From: Hemileia vastatrix
Lineage: Eukaryota; Basidiomycota; Pucciniomycetes; Pucciniales; Zaghouaniaceae
Direction: 5' to 3'
DNA: 64,000 nucleotides
Assembly (NCBI GenBank): GCA_030280995.1
Contig: JASXTE010000005.1
Span: forward strand, 17,028,501-17,092,500
Shown: in pieces, positions 54,956-64,000 of the stretch
Layout of the letters: each line of letters opens with the position of its first letter
How positions within the stretch are numbered: position 1 is the stretch's first letter
Program-made: the position numbers and the translations under genes
The notes under the pieces: model-generated
What the model was told of the DNA's origin: nothing
Seen by the model: the letters and a program-made list of their open reading frames with translations, nothing else
The model's database searches: none

Positions 54956-56083
54956 ATATGTCTGTTGTGTATGGTGTGTCCGACTAGCTTTTCCTGGTAG
55001 ATTGGCACAATGCACTGCAGCAGCACATGTAATTTAAGCCTGGCTCAAGTGTAAGTCAGAAGACAAAATGTTCACTATTTGAATATCCCACTATGAACTT
55101 TTGTTTCAGAAGGGCTGCAATATGATGTTAGGGGTGACTTATAATGTGCTGCACAGTGTACTGTGCATATAAGAATGAGTGCCTAAGGATTAGGTAAAAA
55201 AAGATTAAGGTGTGGGCATGTGTGTACCTGGTGCTGACTAATCAAGATAAGGGGATGGAGTGCTTGAAAGGCTTGGATGTACCCAACAGATGGCGTGTTA
55301 AGGGACAAACATTCTGTTGAAGTTTACCACTTTTTCACAGGTGTGCTTCAAATTAAAATGACTTACTTGGTACCTTTTTTGGGGCGTGCTTGAATGGCAT
55401 ACATGGTAATGTTTGACACCCCCTATTTTGTTTTTCTACCACTCGTAAACTATGGTTATCAAATTTATTAATTGCCTGGAAAAATAATTTGGCATTTAAG
55501 TAAAATTATGCCACATAACTTCCTGGACTCCTGAACACATCTAAATCCCTCTAGGACTACTATTATACTTCTCTGATATTATATACTGCTTAAATATGTC
55601 TACTACAGCCAAGAATGAATAATTGGCTAACGGGAACCCACAGAAAAAAACAACTTGCAGTTTGATAGGATCATAATCATTGAACAATTGGAGTTCTCTA
55701 TATCACATTTAAGGATTTCATTCATTTGCTGTTGTATACACTTTGTTTTATCATGCAATCGTTAAAAGATTCTAATGTCCTGTTGAGCACTGAAAGAAAA
55801 CTTGAAATTTCTTCCTTATTTAATGCTCAACAGTTATAAAAAACTAGCCATACAATTCAACATCTGACTATTTAGGGATTTATAGCACTATGCAAATTTT
55901 TGTTTAAGAAAAATCAAAACTGCACCAATCTTTTCCGATATTACTGTATATGCACATTTATATATCTTTTGGTGCTGGTGTAAGGCGTAGAGATACGAAA
56001 GGAAGTGCTCCTTTTCCTTATCATCCATTTTTTGGCAGCAACAAACGAAGGTGTTAGACGAGCAACGGGAGTTTGAATACATG
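54956..56083. other. Unassigned sequence, possibly non-transposon
   Basis: It is less AT-rich and shares no repeat that I can see elsewhere in the window. A 64-codon minus-strand ORF (56082-55888, M-D-D-K-E-K-E-H-F at residue 19) is the only open frame; its start abuts the element 4 LTR, so it could be the 5' end of a host gene broken by that insertion, or chance. No function is assigned. Confidence 0.3.
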
Positions 56084-57231
56084 TGTCAGCCAGGCTATTC
56101 CAGGAGTCCAGTAAATGATATATAAATTATAAAACCTTAAAGAGTGGGTAAAACTTGTATTTAATGAATATAACTTAATATTTTATTACATAATGAAATT
56201 ATATAAGAATTTTATTATATACAAATGCTACATTAAATTTATTGGTTATATATATTTTTATATACAATTAAATTGAGCATAATATAATATATTCTAAAAG
56301 TAATGGCGCATTTTTATATATTTAATAATTATAAATTTATATTTGATTAATTAAAAAAAAAACATATATTATAATTACAAGTGTAAATTTGATTTATAAT
56401 ATATTTAAATTAATTACTTAAATTTATATATTAACTAATACCTCTCATATGACACTAAACAATTATTAAGGACGCTTCTTTTGACCCTTAATTGTGTTAG
56501 AAAAAAAAAACAAATAAATTAATTTGAACTAAATTGAGATTAATTGATTGTTTTGTTGCGTCAAATTATTTTTGTTTCACTTAAAATGTTCTCTAATCAG
56601 GATGGACCATCTGTTGGGAATTATATTTCTCATAGTTCCTATGTTTCCACTCTTGTTTAGTTATTTACTATTGTCACTTACTGATTTGGGGATTAATGGC
56701 GGGGAAATTGGATTCTTAATTGGGCTTTTAATTAATTGTTTCATGTTTTTCTCTATATTGTTATGTTTCATTTACTCTTTTTGATATATTTGTTTTATTT
56801 CTTTCTAATCATTGTATTTACTGATATAGTAGCGCTTCAGAGGACCCATTGCCTATAAAAGGGCCTTGGATAATCCCCTGTAGCCTTATCACTTATTATA
56901 CACTCAACAATTTAAATACAATTTTTATATTACGTTTATATTCTTTTTATTAGTAATAAAATTCTAATTAAAATTTTATATAACAATTTAAAGGTTGCTT
57001 TAAGTCTGATAGTAATTATATTGGTTGCCGCGCAGAATTCTTACTTAAATAATATTAATATTTATAAAACCAAATTGTTATTTCTTCTCAGCTCACTCGT
57101 CGTTGCCTTTCTCTCAATAAATTAAATAATTTTATTAGATTTTATTTTTTTTATTGCCTATACTCCTTTCCTCCTGCTCCTCCTCTCATTCCCTATTCTC
57201 TTTTCTCCTTCTTCTAGACGACCAGCCGACA
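56084..57231 (+). mobile_element. 5' LTR of element 4
   Basis: It begins TGTCAGCCAGGCTATTCC and ends CCAGCCGACA, and matches the solo LTR at 35399-36677. Open frames within (for example 56548-56784) are not conserved. Confidence 0.9.
56854..56860 (+). promoter_or_regulatory. TATA box of the E-family LTR
   Basis: TATAAAA precedes GGGCCTTGGATAATCCCC; the same block is in the solo LTR at 36291. A conserved GCGCTTCAGAGG lies just upstream in both. Confidence 0.65.
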
Positions 57232-57924
57232 ACTGGGGGCCTTTCCAAACGACGACGACGATCGAAGCCTGGCGACGAACGACAAAACGCACGGACCACC
57301 TAGCAAAACGAAACTTTTGCCGCGACTGTGTTTCGAACTTGGGTCCGACATATTAGGTTTATATAATATTAATTTTTATATTATTTTGAAGTGATTTTTC
57401 GATCACTATAGTAAGTTCACCTTTGCGCCTCTCACTCATAATACTATATTTTTATTGCAATAACAGTGATTGTGGCTTAATTGCTGATTCACTGAGTGTA
57501 AGTGTTCAATTTTAAAAAATTTTTTTTTCCTAGTTGACCATTATAGAGTGTTAAATCCTCTTAGTCCTAGAAGAATTAACATTATTATTAATACAAATTG
57601 AATTATTAATTTAATTTTTTTTTATTATTAATTATTGTTAATTTTTGGTTGACTTAAAAGTACATTGTGCTTAGTCCCAATATATTGCCATATTTAATAT
57701 TGGTAATTAATTGGTTGAATTAACTAACTTGTTATTCCCAATTTAAACTTGCAATCCATTTTTTTAAAAAAAAATTAATTTTTAATTATTACTTTATATT
57801 GAAAGTTAATTTTTCTATAATTTAATTAATTAAAAAATTTTTTTATATTATTTGGAGCAAATTATTGACTAACTTTGATTATTTTTTATAAAGTACAAAG
57901 TAAAATATTAATCTTCCCACTAGT
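57232..57924 (+). other. Element 4 leader
   Basis: ACTGGGGGCCTTTCC follows the LTR in the primer-site position, matching ATTGGGGACCTTTCC in element 2. A short GC-rich part (57240-57350, CGACGACGACG) precedes AT-rich sequence. Stem-forming units CTAG-TT-GAC ... GTC-CTAG (57530-57570) and TTGG-TT-GACT ... AGTC-CCAA (57645-57680) resemble the leader repeats of element 3. Confidence 0.6.
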
Positions 57925-58606
57925 ATGACCAACAATTTGACAGAAAAAATGGATAACATGCAAGTGGATGAGATAGAAATTGACTATGATGCTGACACTG
58001 TAAGTTCTTCTAAAGTTGGTCATAAAAAATCTTATGCTAACACAAAGAATTCTCATACTGCAGGATGTGGAAATGACAGGAAATGCAAACAAACCAAACC
58101 CCCTTCCCCCAGTACCACAGAAGGAAGTAAAGCCTCTAGTGCCTCAAGAAGGTCTTCCAAAAGGCTTCAAAATAAAAAAGCTTCCTCTGCCACAACAAAT
58201 CAGCAACCTCTCCAGTCATATAAAAGAGTTGAAGACAGAAAATATGACGTACAAAGCAAAGGTAGACACATTGTGGGATCAGGTCCAAGAACTCAGGAAC
58301 CAGATTCAGGCCCAGGCCCCTCCTCAATTGCCTCCCAATCAGCTTCAATTTCAGGCTCAACCTTCACAGCCACCCAGCTCAACCATCCAAAATCCAAATA
58401 CTATGGAAGTAGAGCAATGGAAATGGGATTATCTAATGAGTCACTACCAGCAGAATGTGCAACACCCTCCTCATCATCAGCCTGGCCCATCCAGAACACC
58501 CAATTTCCATCCACCTCCTCATCCCTACCAACAAAGCAGGAGAAAGAAGGCCCAAGCACAATCCCAAACCCAGTCCCAGGGGAAGTTTCCTCCTCTGCCA
58601 TGGTAA
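57925..58606 (+). CDS. ORF1 of element 4 (spliced, overlapping frame)
   Basis: Exon 1 is 57925-57999 (25 codons shared with gag-pol). The putative intron is 58000-58063, with GTAAGT donor, TGCTAAC branch site and CTGCAG acceptor (64 nt). Exon 2 is 58064-58606. The product has about 205 residues: L-P-K-G-F-K-I-K-K-L-P-L, a coiled coil (S-S-H-I-K-E-L-K-T-E-N), a Gln/Pro-rich stretch, V-E-Q-W-K-W-D-Y, and a basic Gln-rich tail ending P-P-L-P-W. It is conserved with element 3 in this frame better than the gag frame is. The family is not recognised; a nucleic-acid-binding or Gag-like partner is a guess. Confidence 0.65.
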
Positions 58607-61600
58607 GTAATTTGGTTGATAGTCACTTGGGTATGTTTTCTAATAAATCTTCTTCTGCAGGTAATATTATTGAACATGGTGAAAGAACAGTTAAACCTGT
58701 TAAAAGACAGCTTCCTGTAACTAGTAGCCCTATTGATGTAATTAGCAAATTGTCATTTGATGAACCTTTACATTTAACTTCTACATCTTTAATTAATCCT
58801 TCTCTTGCAATTAAAAATGATTCTGTTCCCCCTGAAATCTATAACTTAATTGAAAAAACTTCTGAGGAAATTTTGAAAGATACCCTTGATTTTAATATTG
58901 TGAAAGACAAACATGTGAGAGATGTGTTAATCCATGAAAATGATAGATTAAATAATTTACACTTGCAATGTAGAGTGAGTTCTTCTGTACAAGATACAGC
59001 TTATTTAAAAATCAAAGAAACCTTGAATATTGTTCTTAGTCAACAAAAACAAATAAGAAGTGACCATAGAGCTATCTCAGATAGAAATATGAGTCTGCAT
59101 AAAACATTGAGTGAATTGAAACCCCTTATTGAGGAAAATTATTCTTTCAAAAATGAAATAAAATCTCTACAAAATGAGTTAAAGAAACTAAAGAATGACT
59201 TCCATGCACTAAGTACCAAACACTCAGTTTCTGAGGACAGAAATGTTCTATCTCTTGCAAAAGTGAATGACCAGATGTCTGAAATTCCAAGAATAAGAAA
59301 CTATGTGTCTGACCTACAGGAAAAGTTCTCAACCTTAACCATCAATAATGAATTAAATGAGATTTCTGCCAGTAAGCTGCATAAAAATAAAGGGAAAAAA
59401 CCTGAACAAAGTTCATCCTTTCTTCCTCATATTCCAACCATTAAACAAACTGACAATGAGTCTGTAAAATCTTTTGCTACTAGCAAAAAATCTTGTGATA
59501 ATCATGCACCAGCTGTTTCTGTAAATAATGAAATTTCTGAACACCTGGCTAAACTTCAGGAATTATTACTAATGAATAATTCAAACCAAAAAGTGGACCA
59601 TCCCAGTAGTCAGAAAAATTGGCCTAAGTTAGACCAATATCCTACCTTTGATGGTGATTCTTCCTCTGATTGGCAACACTTTATCCAAAGAATTGATAAT
59701 TTAAAGAGATCTTATAAACTACCTGATGAGGAAATTGTTTCTAAGCTAATTTCTTTATTTTCCAATGTAGCCTTGATGTGGTATGAATCTGTCCTCTTAG
59801 ATAACAATCATTATACATGGAATGATTGGAAATCCTTGATTGAAAATCAGTTTGGTGGTTCAAAATTCAGGTTAGCTCAGCAAAGACTGTATGAGAATAC
59901 TAGATATGTATCCTCCTCTGTTGAAAAGCCCATTGTTTTTCTGATGAAAATAACTAAAATCCTTAGAGCAATTGATCCAAAGATGGATTATGATATTTGG
60001 AGAGATAAAATTTTGTATAAATTACCAAATTCTCTTAGGGATTTGATTGTGGCTAGAACTGAGCATGTAAGGGAAAATTCTTCTTTCATTAATATCTGTA
60101 ATGAAGTACTACTCAACCATAGATATGAACCAAAGAATTATCTTAGTAAATCTTATAATGATCAGAATAAACCTTCTATAAAGCTCCCAGAAAAATCTGG
60201 TAAACCCTCTGCCCCAGTTGCACCTAAAAAATATGCAACAAATACTTGTTATAAATGTAACAAACCGTGGCAGAAGGGTCATTTTTGTGACAAGAAAATT
60301 CATCTTGTTGAACAAAATGAAGACACTGATGAACTTGAACTTGATGTCAATAATTCTTCCAGTGACTGTGAAAGTAATATCTCCTATGACAATGAATCTG
60401 TTAAAGATGTTTTAATGTTGGAACATGATGTCCATCATTTAAATAATATATCTGAAGATTGTGTATTGAATTTATCTTCAGTAGAAAATGCTGAGATAAT
60501 TAAAGATATTACTAACAATTCTATTCCTATATCCCCTTTAAAAGCACCTGTTATCATTAATGGTAAAAATGTTGATGTAGTTCTTGATTCTGGTGCTGGA
60601 GGAAGTGTAGTATCTGAAAAAGCTTTGGCTTCAGTGGATAAGGAATATTTGAGTAAATTATTGCCTATAACTTCTGAAAAATGGAGAGGGTATGGTTCTA
60701 CCTTATTCCCTATTGGCAAATACAAAACCTCTGTATTCTTCAAATATAATGGTGGTTTTGTCAGAGCTATTTGTGAGCTTGTTGTCATGAAAAATGATAA
60801 TTTGAGCAATTGGTTTATTATGGGAAATGACATTTTAACCATGTTTGGTGTGAAACTGGACCCAGCAAATAATTGCTTTACCTTAGGAATGAATGGGAAA
60901 AGAAAATTCAAAATTTCTTCTCCTAAACCTTCTGGGCATTTGTTAAAATCTTGTAACTCACTGACCCAATGTAAAGGTAGAACAACAACTGAAATGGATG
61001 ATTTATTACATGAAATAAATACCGCTTCTTTTGGTGATCATTTGACTAATGAACAAAAGGATTCTATTGTTGCCTCTATTACCTCTTTCCCTATGGCTTT
61101 TGCTCATGGTTCTCATGTCTTGGGAATTGTTCAGGAAGAGATGAAAATTACCTTATCCTGTAATTTGAGTGATATTCCTCCTTCCCTTAAGAAAAAACCA
61201 TATCCTGCTTCTCCATCAAAAAGAAAAGATATTGAAGATAATATTGAAACATTATTGAAAATGAACATCATTGAAAAAGTGGATGTCACCCCCAAATATT
61301 GTGTCATCTCCCCAGTCTTAATTTCTTATGAAAAAGATAAAGCTAGATTATGTGGAGATTACAGAGCTTTAAATACTTATACTGTTGATGATATTTATCC
61401 TTTACCCAGAATTAATTCAATACATGCTACCTTGCAAGGTGCAAAATTTATTAGTTGTCTGGATGGTAATAAAGGTTATCATCAAGTTCCAGTTGAGAAA
61501 AATTCTCAAAATTTTTTGCTTATTGCTACTCATATGGGAATATATAAGTATGTTAGGATGCCATTTGGCCCTAAAAATGCTCCTTCAGTTTTCCAAAAAG

Positions 61601-64000
61601 TCATGGATAACACTTTCCATCAAGAAATTATTGAAGGTTGGCTCATGGTTTATATTGATGATATTATTGTTTTTTCTAAAACTTTTGATGAACATATGAT
61701 TCACTTAAATAGAGTTTTCCAAAAAATGGATGAAATCAATATGACCTTATCTTTAAAAAAGTGTAAATTTGGTTTTCAATCTTTGAAAGTCCTTGGCCAT
61801 GTTGTGTCAGGCTTACAAATTTGTGTAGACCATAATAAAGTTGCTGCCATTCAAAATGTGAAAGCACCAACTTCTGTAAGAGAAATCCAAAGTTTTTTGG
61901 GTATGTGTGGCTATTATAGACAATATATTAAAAATTATCAGGTCATAGCCTTGCCTCTTACAAAACTAACCAGAAAAGATGTTGCTTTTCTCTGGAATGA
62001 TGACTGTCAAAAAGCTTTTAATACATTGAAAAATTGCTTAATGTCAGCCCCTATATTGGCTCTCCCAGATTTTACCAAGCCATTTGTACTTTATACAGAT
62101 GCAAGCTTTATTGGTCTGGGTGCTGCCCTTCACCAAAAGCAAATTATTAATGATAAATCCTCAGAGGTTGTAATTTGTTATATTTCAAGAACCTTAAGAA
62201 ATAGTGAATTGAAATATGGTGCCACTCAATTGGAGTGCTTAGCAGTTGTTTGGGCTCTTGAGAAACTTCATTACTACTTGGATGACCAAAAATTTGAGTT
62301 GGTAACTGACTGTAGTGCTGTGAAATCTCTCTTAAACCTCAAAACACCTAACAGACATATGTTCAGGTGGCAACTTGCTGTTCAGGAATACAGAGGAAGG
62401 ATGACTATTATACACAGAGCTGGAAATGTTCACTCTAATGTTGATATGCTCTCCAGATTGCCTTTGCCAAATAATGACTCCAATCCTGCTTATGTACCTG
62501 AGGATGACACTGTTCATATACATGGTATATTTATAGTTGATATGGAAGAAGAGTTATTACAGTTAATACTGGATTCATATGATAAAGATTCTGACTTAAA
62601 TAAATTAGTTACTATTTTGAATGATCCTAAGAATGCTTCAATTCAAGCATTAATAAAAACTCTTCCTGCAAAATACCAAAATGCCTTAAATAAAGGAAAG
62701 TTTTCTATTGAAGATGGTTATATTTATTATGGAAGGAAGCTTACCAATGTAATTGTTATTCCTCCTTCAATGAAAGAAACTATCCTCAAACTTTGTCATG
62801 ATGACATATTAGCTGGACATTTTGATCTTGAAAAAACATTGATTAGAATCAAAAACACTGCATGGTGGGCTAATATGTCTGAAGACACAAAATTATATGT
62901 TGAATCTTGTGATTCCTGCCAAAAATCTAAAAGGTTAACAGGTAAAAGAGCAGGGTTGTTACAACATATTGAAGCACCTAGTGCTCCCTGGCAAATCATT
63001 AATATGGATTTTGTCACTGGTCTTCCTGTTGCAGGTAAAGACAGCTTTAACTCTTGTTGGGTAATAGTTGATAGATTCACAAAAATGTGCAAATTTATTC
63101 CAACCCACAAAGATGTATCCACCAAGGAATTAGCTTTCTTATGGTGGTCTTACATGTTTAATATTATTGGTTTTCCAAAAGCCATTATCTCTGATAGGGA
63201 TCCAAAATTCACTTCTGAGTTTTGGACCTCTTTGATGGATATTTGTGGCTGTGAGTTGAAATTGTCTACAGCTCACCATCCTCAAACTGATGGTCTAGCT
63301 GAAAGAATGATTCAAACTCTGGAAGATATGATTAGAAGGTATTGTGCCTTTGGTTTAGAATATAAAGACAATGACAGATTTACTCATGATTGGGTCACTC
63401 TTTTGCCTGGTCTTGAATTTGCATATAATAGCACTGTTCATTCTGTCACTGAGAAAAAGCCTTTTGAGCTTTGGTTAGGTTATGTCCCAAACACTCCTGC
63501 TCAGATTCTCAATAATAAATTACCTAAGTTGGAACTACATCCTGGTGTAAAATCTTTTATGCAAATGCAACAGCTATGCAGAAAACATGCTCAGAGTTGT
63601 ATTGATAAAGCATTTGAATATGAAAAGAAAAGATGGGATAAATCCCATAAAGAATACACATTTAACAAGGGTGATGAAGTGTTGATCTCTACTGTCCATT
63701 TCAATTTACAAGGTAACCACAAATTAAAAGATCCTTTTGTAGGACCATTTGTTGTTAAAAGAATGGTTGGTGATAATGCAGTAGAAGTTGTATTGTATTC
63801 TCCATATGATAGGAAACATCCTGTCTTTCCCATTTCTTTGCTTAAACCTTATACTTCCAACAGTGACTTATTTCCAAAAAGAAGAGGAAGACCTAAGAAG
63901 AACCCTCAGGAAGTCACAGAAACAGCAGAAATTGATAAAATTCTCAATGATAGAATTATCACTTCTGAAAGAGGTACTGAATATTTATTGAGATATAAGA
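57925..64000 (+). CDS. gag-pol: Gag-pol polyprotein of element 4 (partial, open at window end)
   Basis: From ATG 57925 the frame has no stop to 64000, over 2025 codons. The order is an N-terminal region overlapping ORF1 (1-227), coiled-coil gag (about 250-480), capsid-like N-W-P-K-L-D-Q-Y-P-T-F-D-G-D (about 566), a zinc knuckle C-Y-K-C-x7-H-F-C (775-788), protease D-S-G-A-G-G (888), and RT with Y-I-D-D (1243). RNase H follows (L-Y-T-D, Asp 1392), then the integrase H2C2 finger (about 1624-1665), catalytic D1695, D1757 and E1793, and the start of a chromodomain (about 2000 on). Everything needed for retrotransposition is present and unbroken. Single-frame gag-pol resembles Tf1/sushi-type elements. 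Confidence 0.93.
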   Translation, partial: MTNNLTEKMDNMQVDEIEIDYDADTVSSSKVGHKKSYANTKNSHTAGCGNDRKCKQTKPPSPSTTEGSKASSASRRSSKRLQNKKASSATTNQQPLQSYKRVEDRKYDVQSKGRHIVGSGPRTQEPDSGPGPSSIASQSASISGSTFTATQLNHPKSKYYGSRAMEMGLSNESLPAECATPSSSSAWPIQNTQFPSTSSSLPTKQEKEGPSTIPNPVPGEVSSSAMVSNLVDSHLGMFSNKSSSAGNIIEHGERTVKPVKRQLPVTSSPIDVISKLSFDEPLHLTSTSLINPSLAIKNDSVPPEIYNLIEKTSEEILKDTLDFNIVKDKHVRDVLIHENDRLNNLHLQCRVSSSVQDTAYLKIKETLNIVLSQQKQIRSDHRAISDRNMSLHKTLSELKPLIEENYSFKNEIKSLQNELKKLKNDFHALSTKHSVSEDRNVLSLAKVNDQMSEIPRIRNYVSDLQEKFSTLTINNELNEISASKLHKNKGKKPEQSSSFLPHIPTIKQTDNESVKSFATSKKSCDNHAPAVSVNNEISEHLAKLQELLLMNNSNQKVDHPSSQKNWPKLDQYPTFDGDSSSDWQHFIQRIDNLKRSYKLPDEEIVSKLISLFSNVALMWYESVLLDNNHYTWNDWKSLIENQFGGSKFRLAQQRLYENTRYVSSSVEKPIVFLMKITKILRAIDPKMDYDIWRDKILYKLPNSLRDLIVARTEHVRENSSFINICNEVLLNHRYEPKNYLSKSYNDQNKPSIKLPEKSGKPSAPVAPKKYATNTCYKCNKPWQKGHFCDKKIHLVEQNEDTDELELDVNNSSSDCESNISYDNESVKDVLMLEHDVHHLNNISEDCVLNLSSVENAEIIKDITNNSIPISPLKAPVIINGKNVDVVLDSGAGGSVVSEKALASVDKEYLSKLLPITSEKWRGYGSTLFPIGKYKTSVFFKYNGGFVRAICELVVMKNDNLSNWFIMGNDILTMFGVKLDPANNCFTLGMNGKRKFKISSPKPSGHLLKSCNSLTQCKGRTTTEMDDLLHEINTASFGDHLTNEQKDSIVASITSFPMAFAHGSHVLGIVQEEMKITLSCNLSDIPPSLKKKPYPASPSKRKDIEDNIETLLKMNIIEKVDVTPKYCVISPVLISYEKDKARLCGDYRALNTYTVDDIYPLPRINSIHATLQGAKFISCLDGNKGYHQVPVEKNSQNFLLIATHMGIYKYVRMPFGPKNAPSVFQKVMDNTFHQEIIEGWLMVYIDDIIVFSKTFDEHMIHLNRVFQKMDEINMTLSLKKCKFGFQSLKVLGHVVSGLQICVDHNKVAAIQNVKAPTSVREIQSFLGMCGYYRQYIKNYQVIALPLTKLTRKDVAFLWNDDCQKAFNTLKNCLMSAPILALPDFTKPFVLYTDASFIGLGAALHQKQIINDKSSEVVICYISRTLRNSELKYGATQLECLAVVWALEKLHYYLDDQKFELVTDCSAVKSLLNLKTPNRHMFRWQLAVQEYRGRMTIIHRAGNVHSNVDMLSRLPLPNNDSNPAYVPEDDTVHIHGIFIVDMEEELLQLILDSYDKDSDLNKLVTILNDPKNASIQALIKTLPAKYQNALNKGKFSIEDGYIYYGRKLTNVIVIPPSMKETILKLCHDDILAGHFDLEKTLIRIKNTAWWANMSEDTKLYVESCDSCQKSKRLTGKRAGLLQHIEAPSAPWQIINMDFVTGLPVAGKDSFNSCWVIVDRFTKMCKFIPTHKDVSTKELAFLWWSYMFNIIGFPKAIISDRDPKFTSEFWTSLMDICGCELKLSTAHHPQTDGLAERMIQTLEDMIRRYCAFGLEYKDNDRFTHDWVTLLPGLEFAYNSTVHSVTEKKPFELWLGYVPNTPAQILNNKLPKLELHPGVKSFMQMQQLCRKHAQSCIDKAFEYEKKRWDKSHKEYTFNKGDEVLISTVHFNLQGNHKLKDPFVGPFVVKRMVGDNAVEVVLYSPYDRKHPVFPISLLKPYTSNSDLFPKRRGRPKKNPQEVTETAEIDKILNDRIITSERGTEYLLRYK
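58000..58063 (+). other. Putative intron switching gag-pol to ORF1
   Basis: GTAAGT at the 5' end, TGCTAAC 23 bases before CTGCAG at the 3' end. Its length (64, one more than a multiple of three) moves the reading frame by one. The equivalent intervals are 23703-23760, 43325-43382 and 51795-51738 (minus), each 58 nt. Confidence 0.6.
58603..58660 (+). other. Second intron-like interval at the ORF1 stop
   Basis: GTAAGT ... TTCTGCAG, 58 nt. In all four elements the interval has exactly 58 nt and the next exon would begin GTAAT. Removing it recreates the same ORF1 stop in elements 2 and 4 (TG-GTAA), but would break gag-pol. Real splicing is unproven. Confidence 0.35.

Larger units (their letters stand above)
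56084..64000 (+). mobile_element. Element 4: E-family chromodomain Ty3 element, 3' end outside window
   Basis: It has a 5' LTR at 56084-57231, leader, overlapping ORF1, and a gag-pol frame open to the last base. It is the only autonomous-looking member of the A/C/E group here. The 3' LTR is not in the window, so insertion age and target duplication (left candidate ACATG) are unknown. Confidence 0.92.

Noticed and set aside
57232..57246. Self-priming site by pairing with AAAGGGCCTTGG after the TATA box of element 4
   Set aside because: Pairing needs a bulge and the same test in the A family is weak. Left as an open question.

Overview
This window looks like transposon-filled intergenic DNA from a fungus, most likely a basidiomycete and probably a rust (Pucciniales). 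The reasons are a very AT-rich composition, short introns (58-64 nt), Ty3/gypsy retrotransposons of several families, a Harbinger-type transposase, a SANT/Myb-like protein with an S-T-G-F-G core, and a gene resembling the Tet-like 2OG-Fe(II) oxygenases that are abundant in rusts. The organism is inferred. I see no convincing host gene, tRNA or rRNA; only about 54.96-56.08 kb could be non-transposon DNA.

Family names A-E are mine, after the LTR type. Left part (1-17.6 kb): a D-family retroelement, running off the left edge, sits inside a C-family LTR (right remnant 16898-17576). Its 3' internal region (552-4892) carries a TAAATA microsatellite, two decayed antisense Cys-rich ORFs and a hairpin repeat array. 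Its 3' LTR (4893-5371 plus 16297-16897) was split by a complete 10.9 kb B-family element (5372-16292). That element has intact gag and pol, a tRNA-Lys-type primer site and about 27 copies of a small hairpin repeat. A further C LTR fragment (1-551) is inserted in the D internal region.

Middle part (17.6-55 kb): two decayed Harbinger-type transposons lie head to head around a palindrome at about 20.12-20.22 kb. The left copy (17577-20120) is internally deleted. The right copy (about 20.2-54.95 kb) is only about 6.7 kb once the insertions are subtracted, and carries a DDE transposase (+), a Tet-like oxygenase (+) and a SANT-like gene (-). It was broken by A-family element 1 (21506-32338, TSD GTTGC), an E-family solo LTR (35399-36677, TSD AGTAA) and C-family element 3 (37691-53626, TSD GACTG). 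Element 3 was in turn hit by A-family element 2 (41136-48211, TSD ACTTT) and a small inverted-repeat element (about 39.86-40.12 kb). Element 1 contains a D-family solo LTR (24767-25860).

Right part (56.08-64 kb): E-family element 4 has a 5' LTR and an uninterrupted gag-pol frame that runs off the window.

The A, C and E elements are chromodomain Ty3 elements with a single gag-pol frame. All four carry an overlapping small ORF in another frame that appears to be reached by splicing a 58-64 nt intron just after the shared start codon. Element 2 has lost RT, RNase H and integrase in frame, yet its LTRs are almost identical, so it looks like a recent non-autonomous derivative. The most unusual signal is the B/D hairpin module: more than 30 copies of a four-base-pair stem with compensatory changes and a conserved tail, with copies directly after the gag stop and across the pol stop. 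A similar hairpin sits in the A-family leader.
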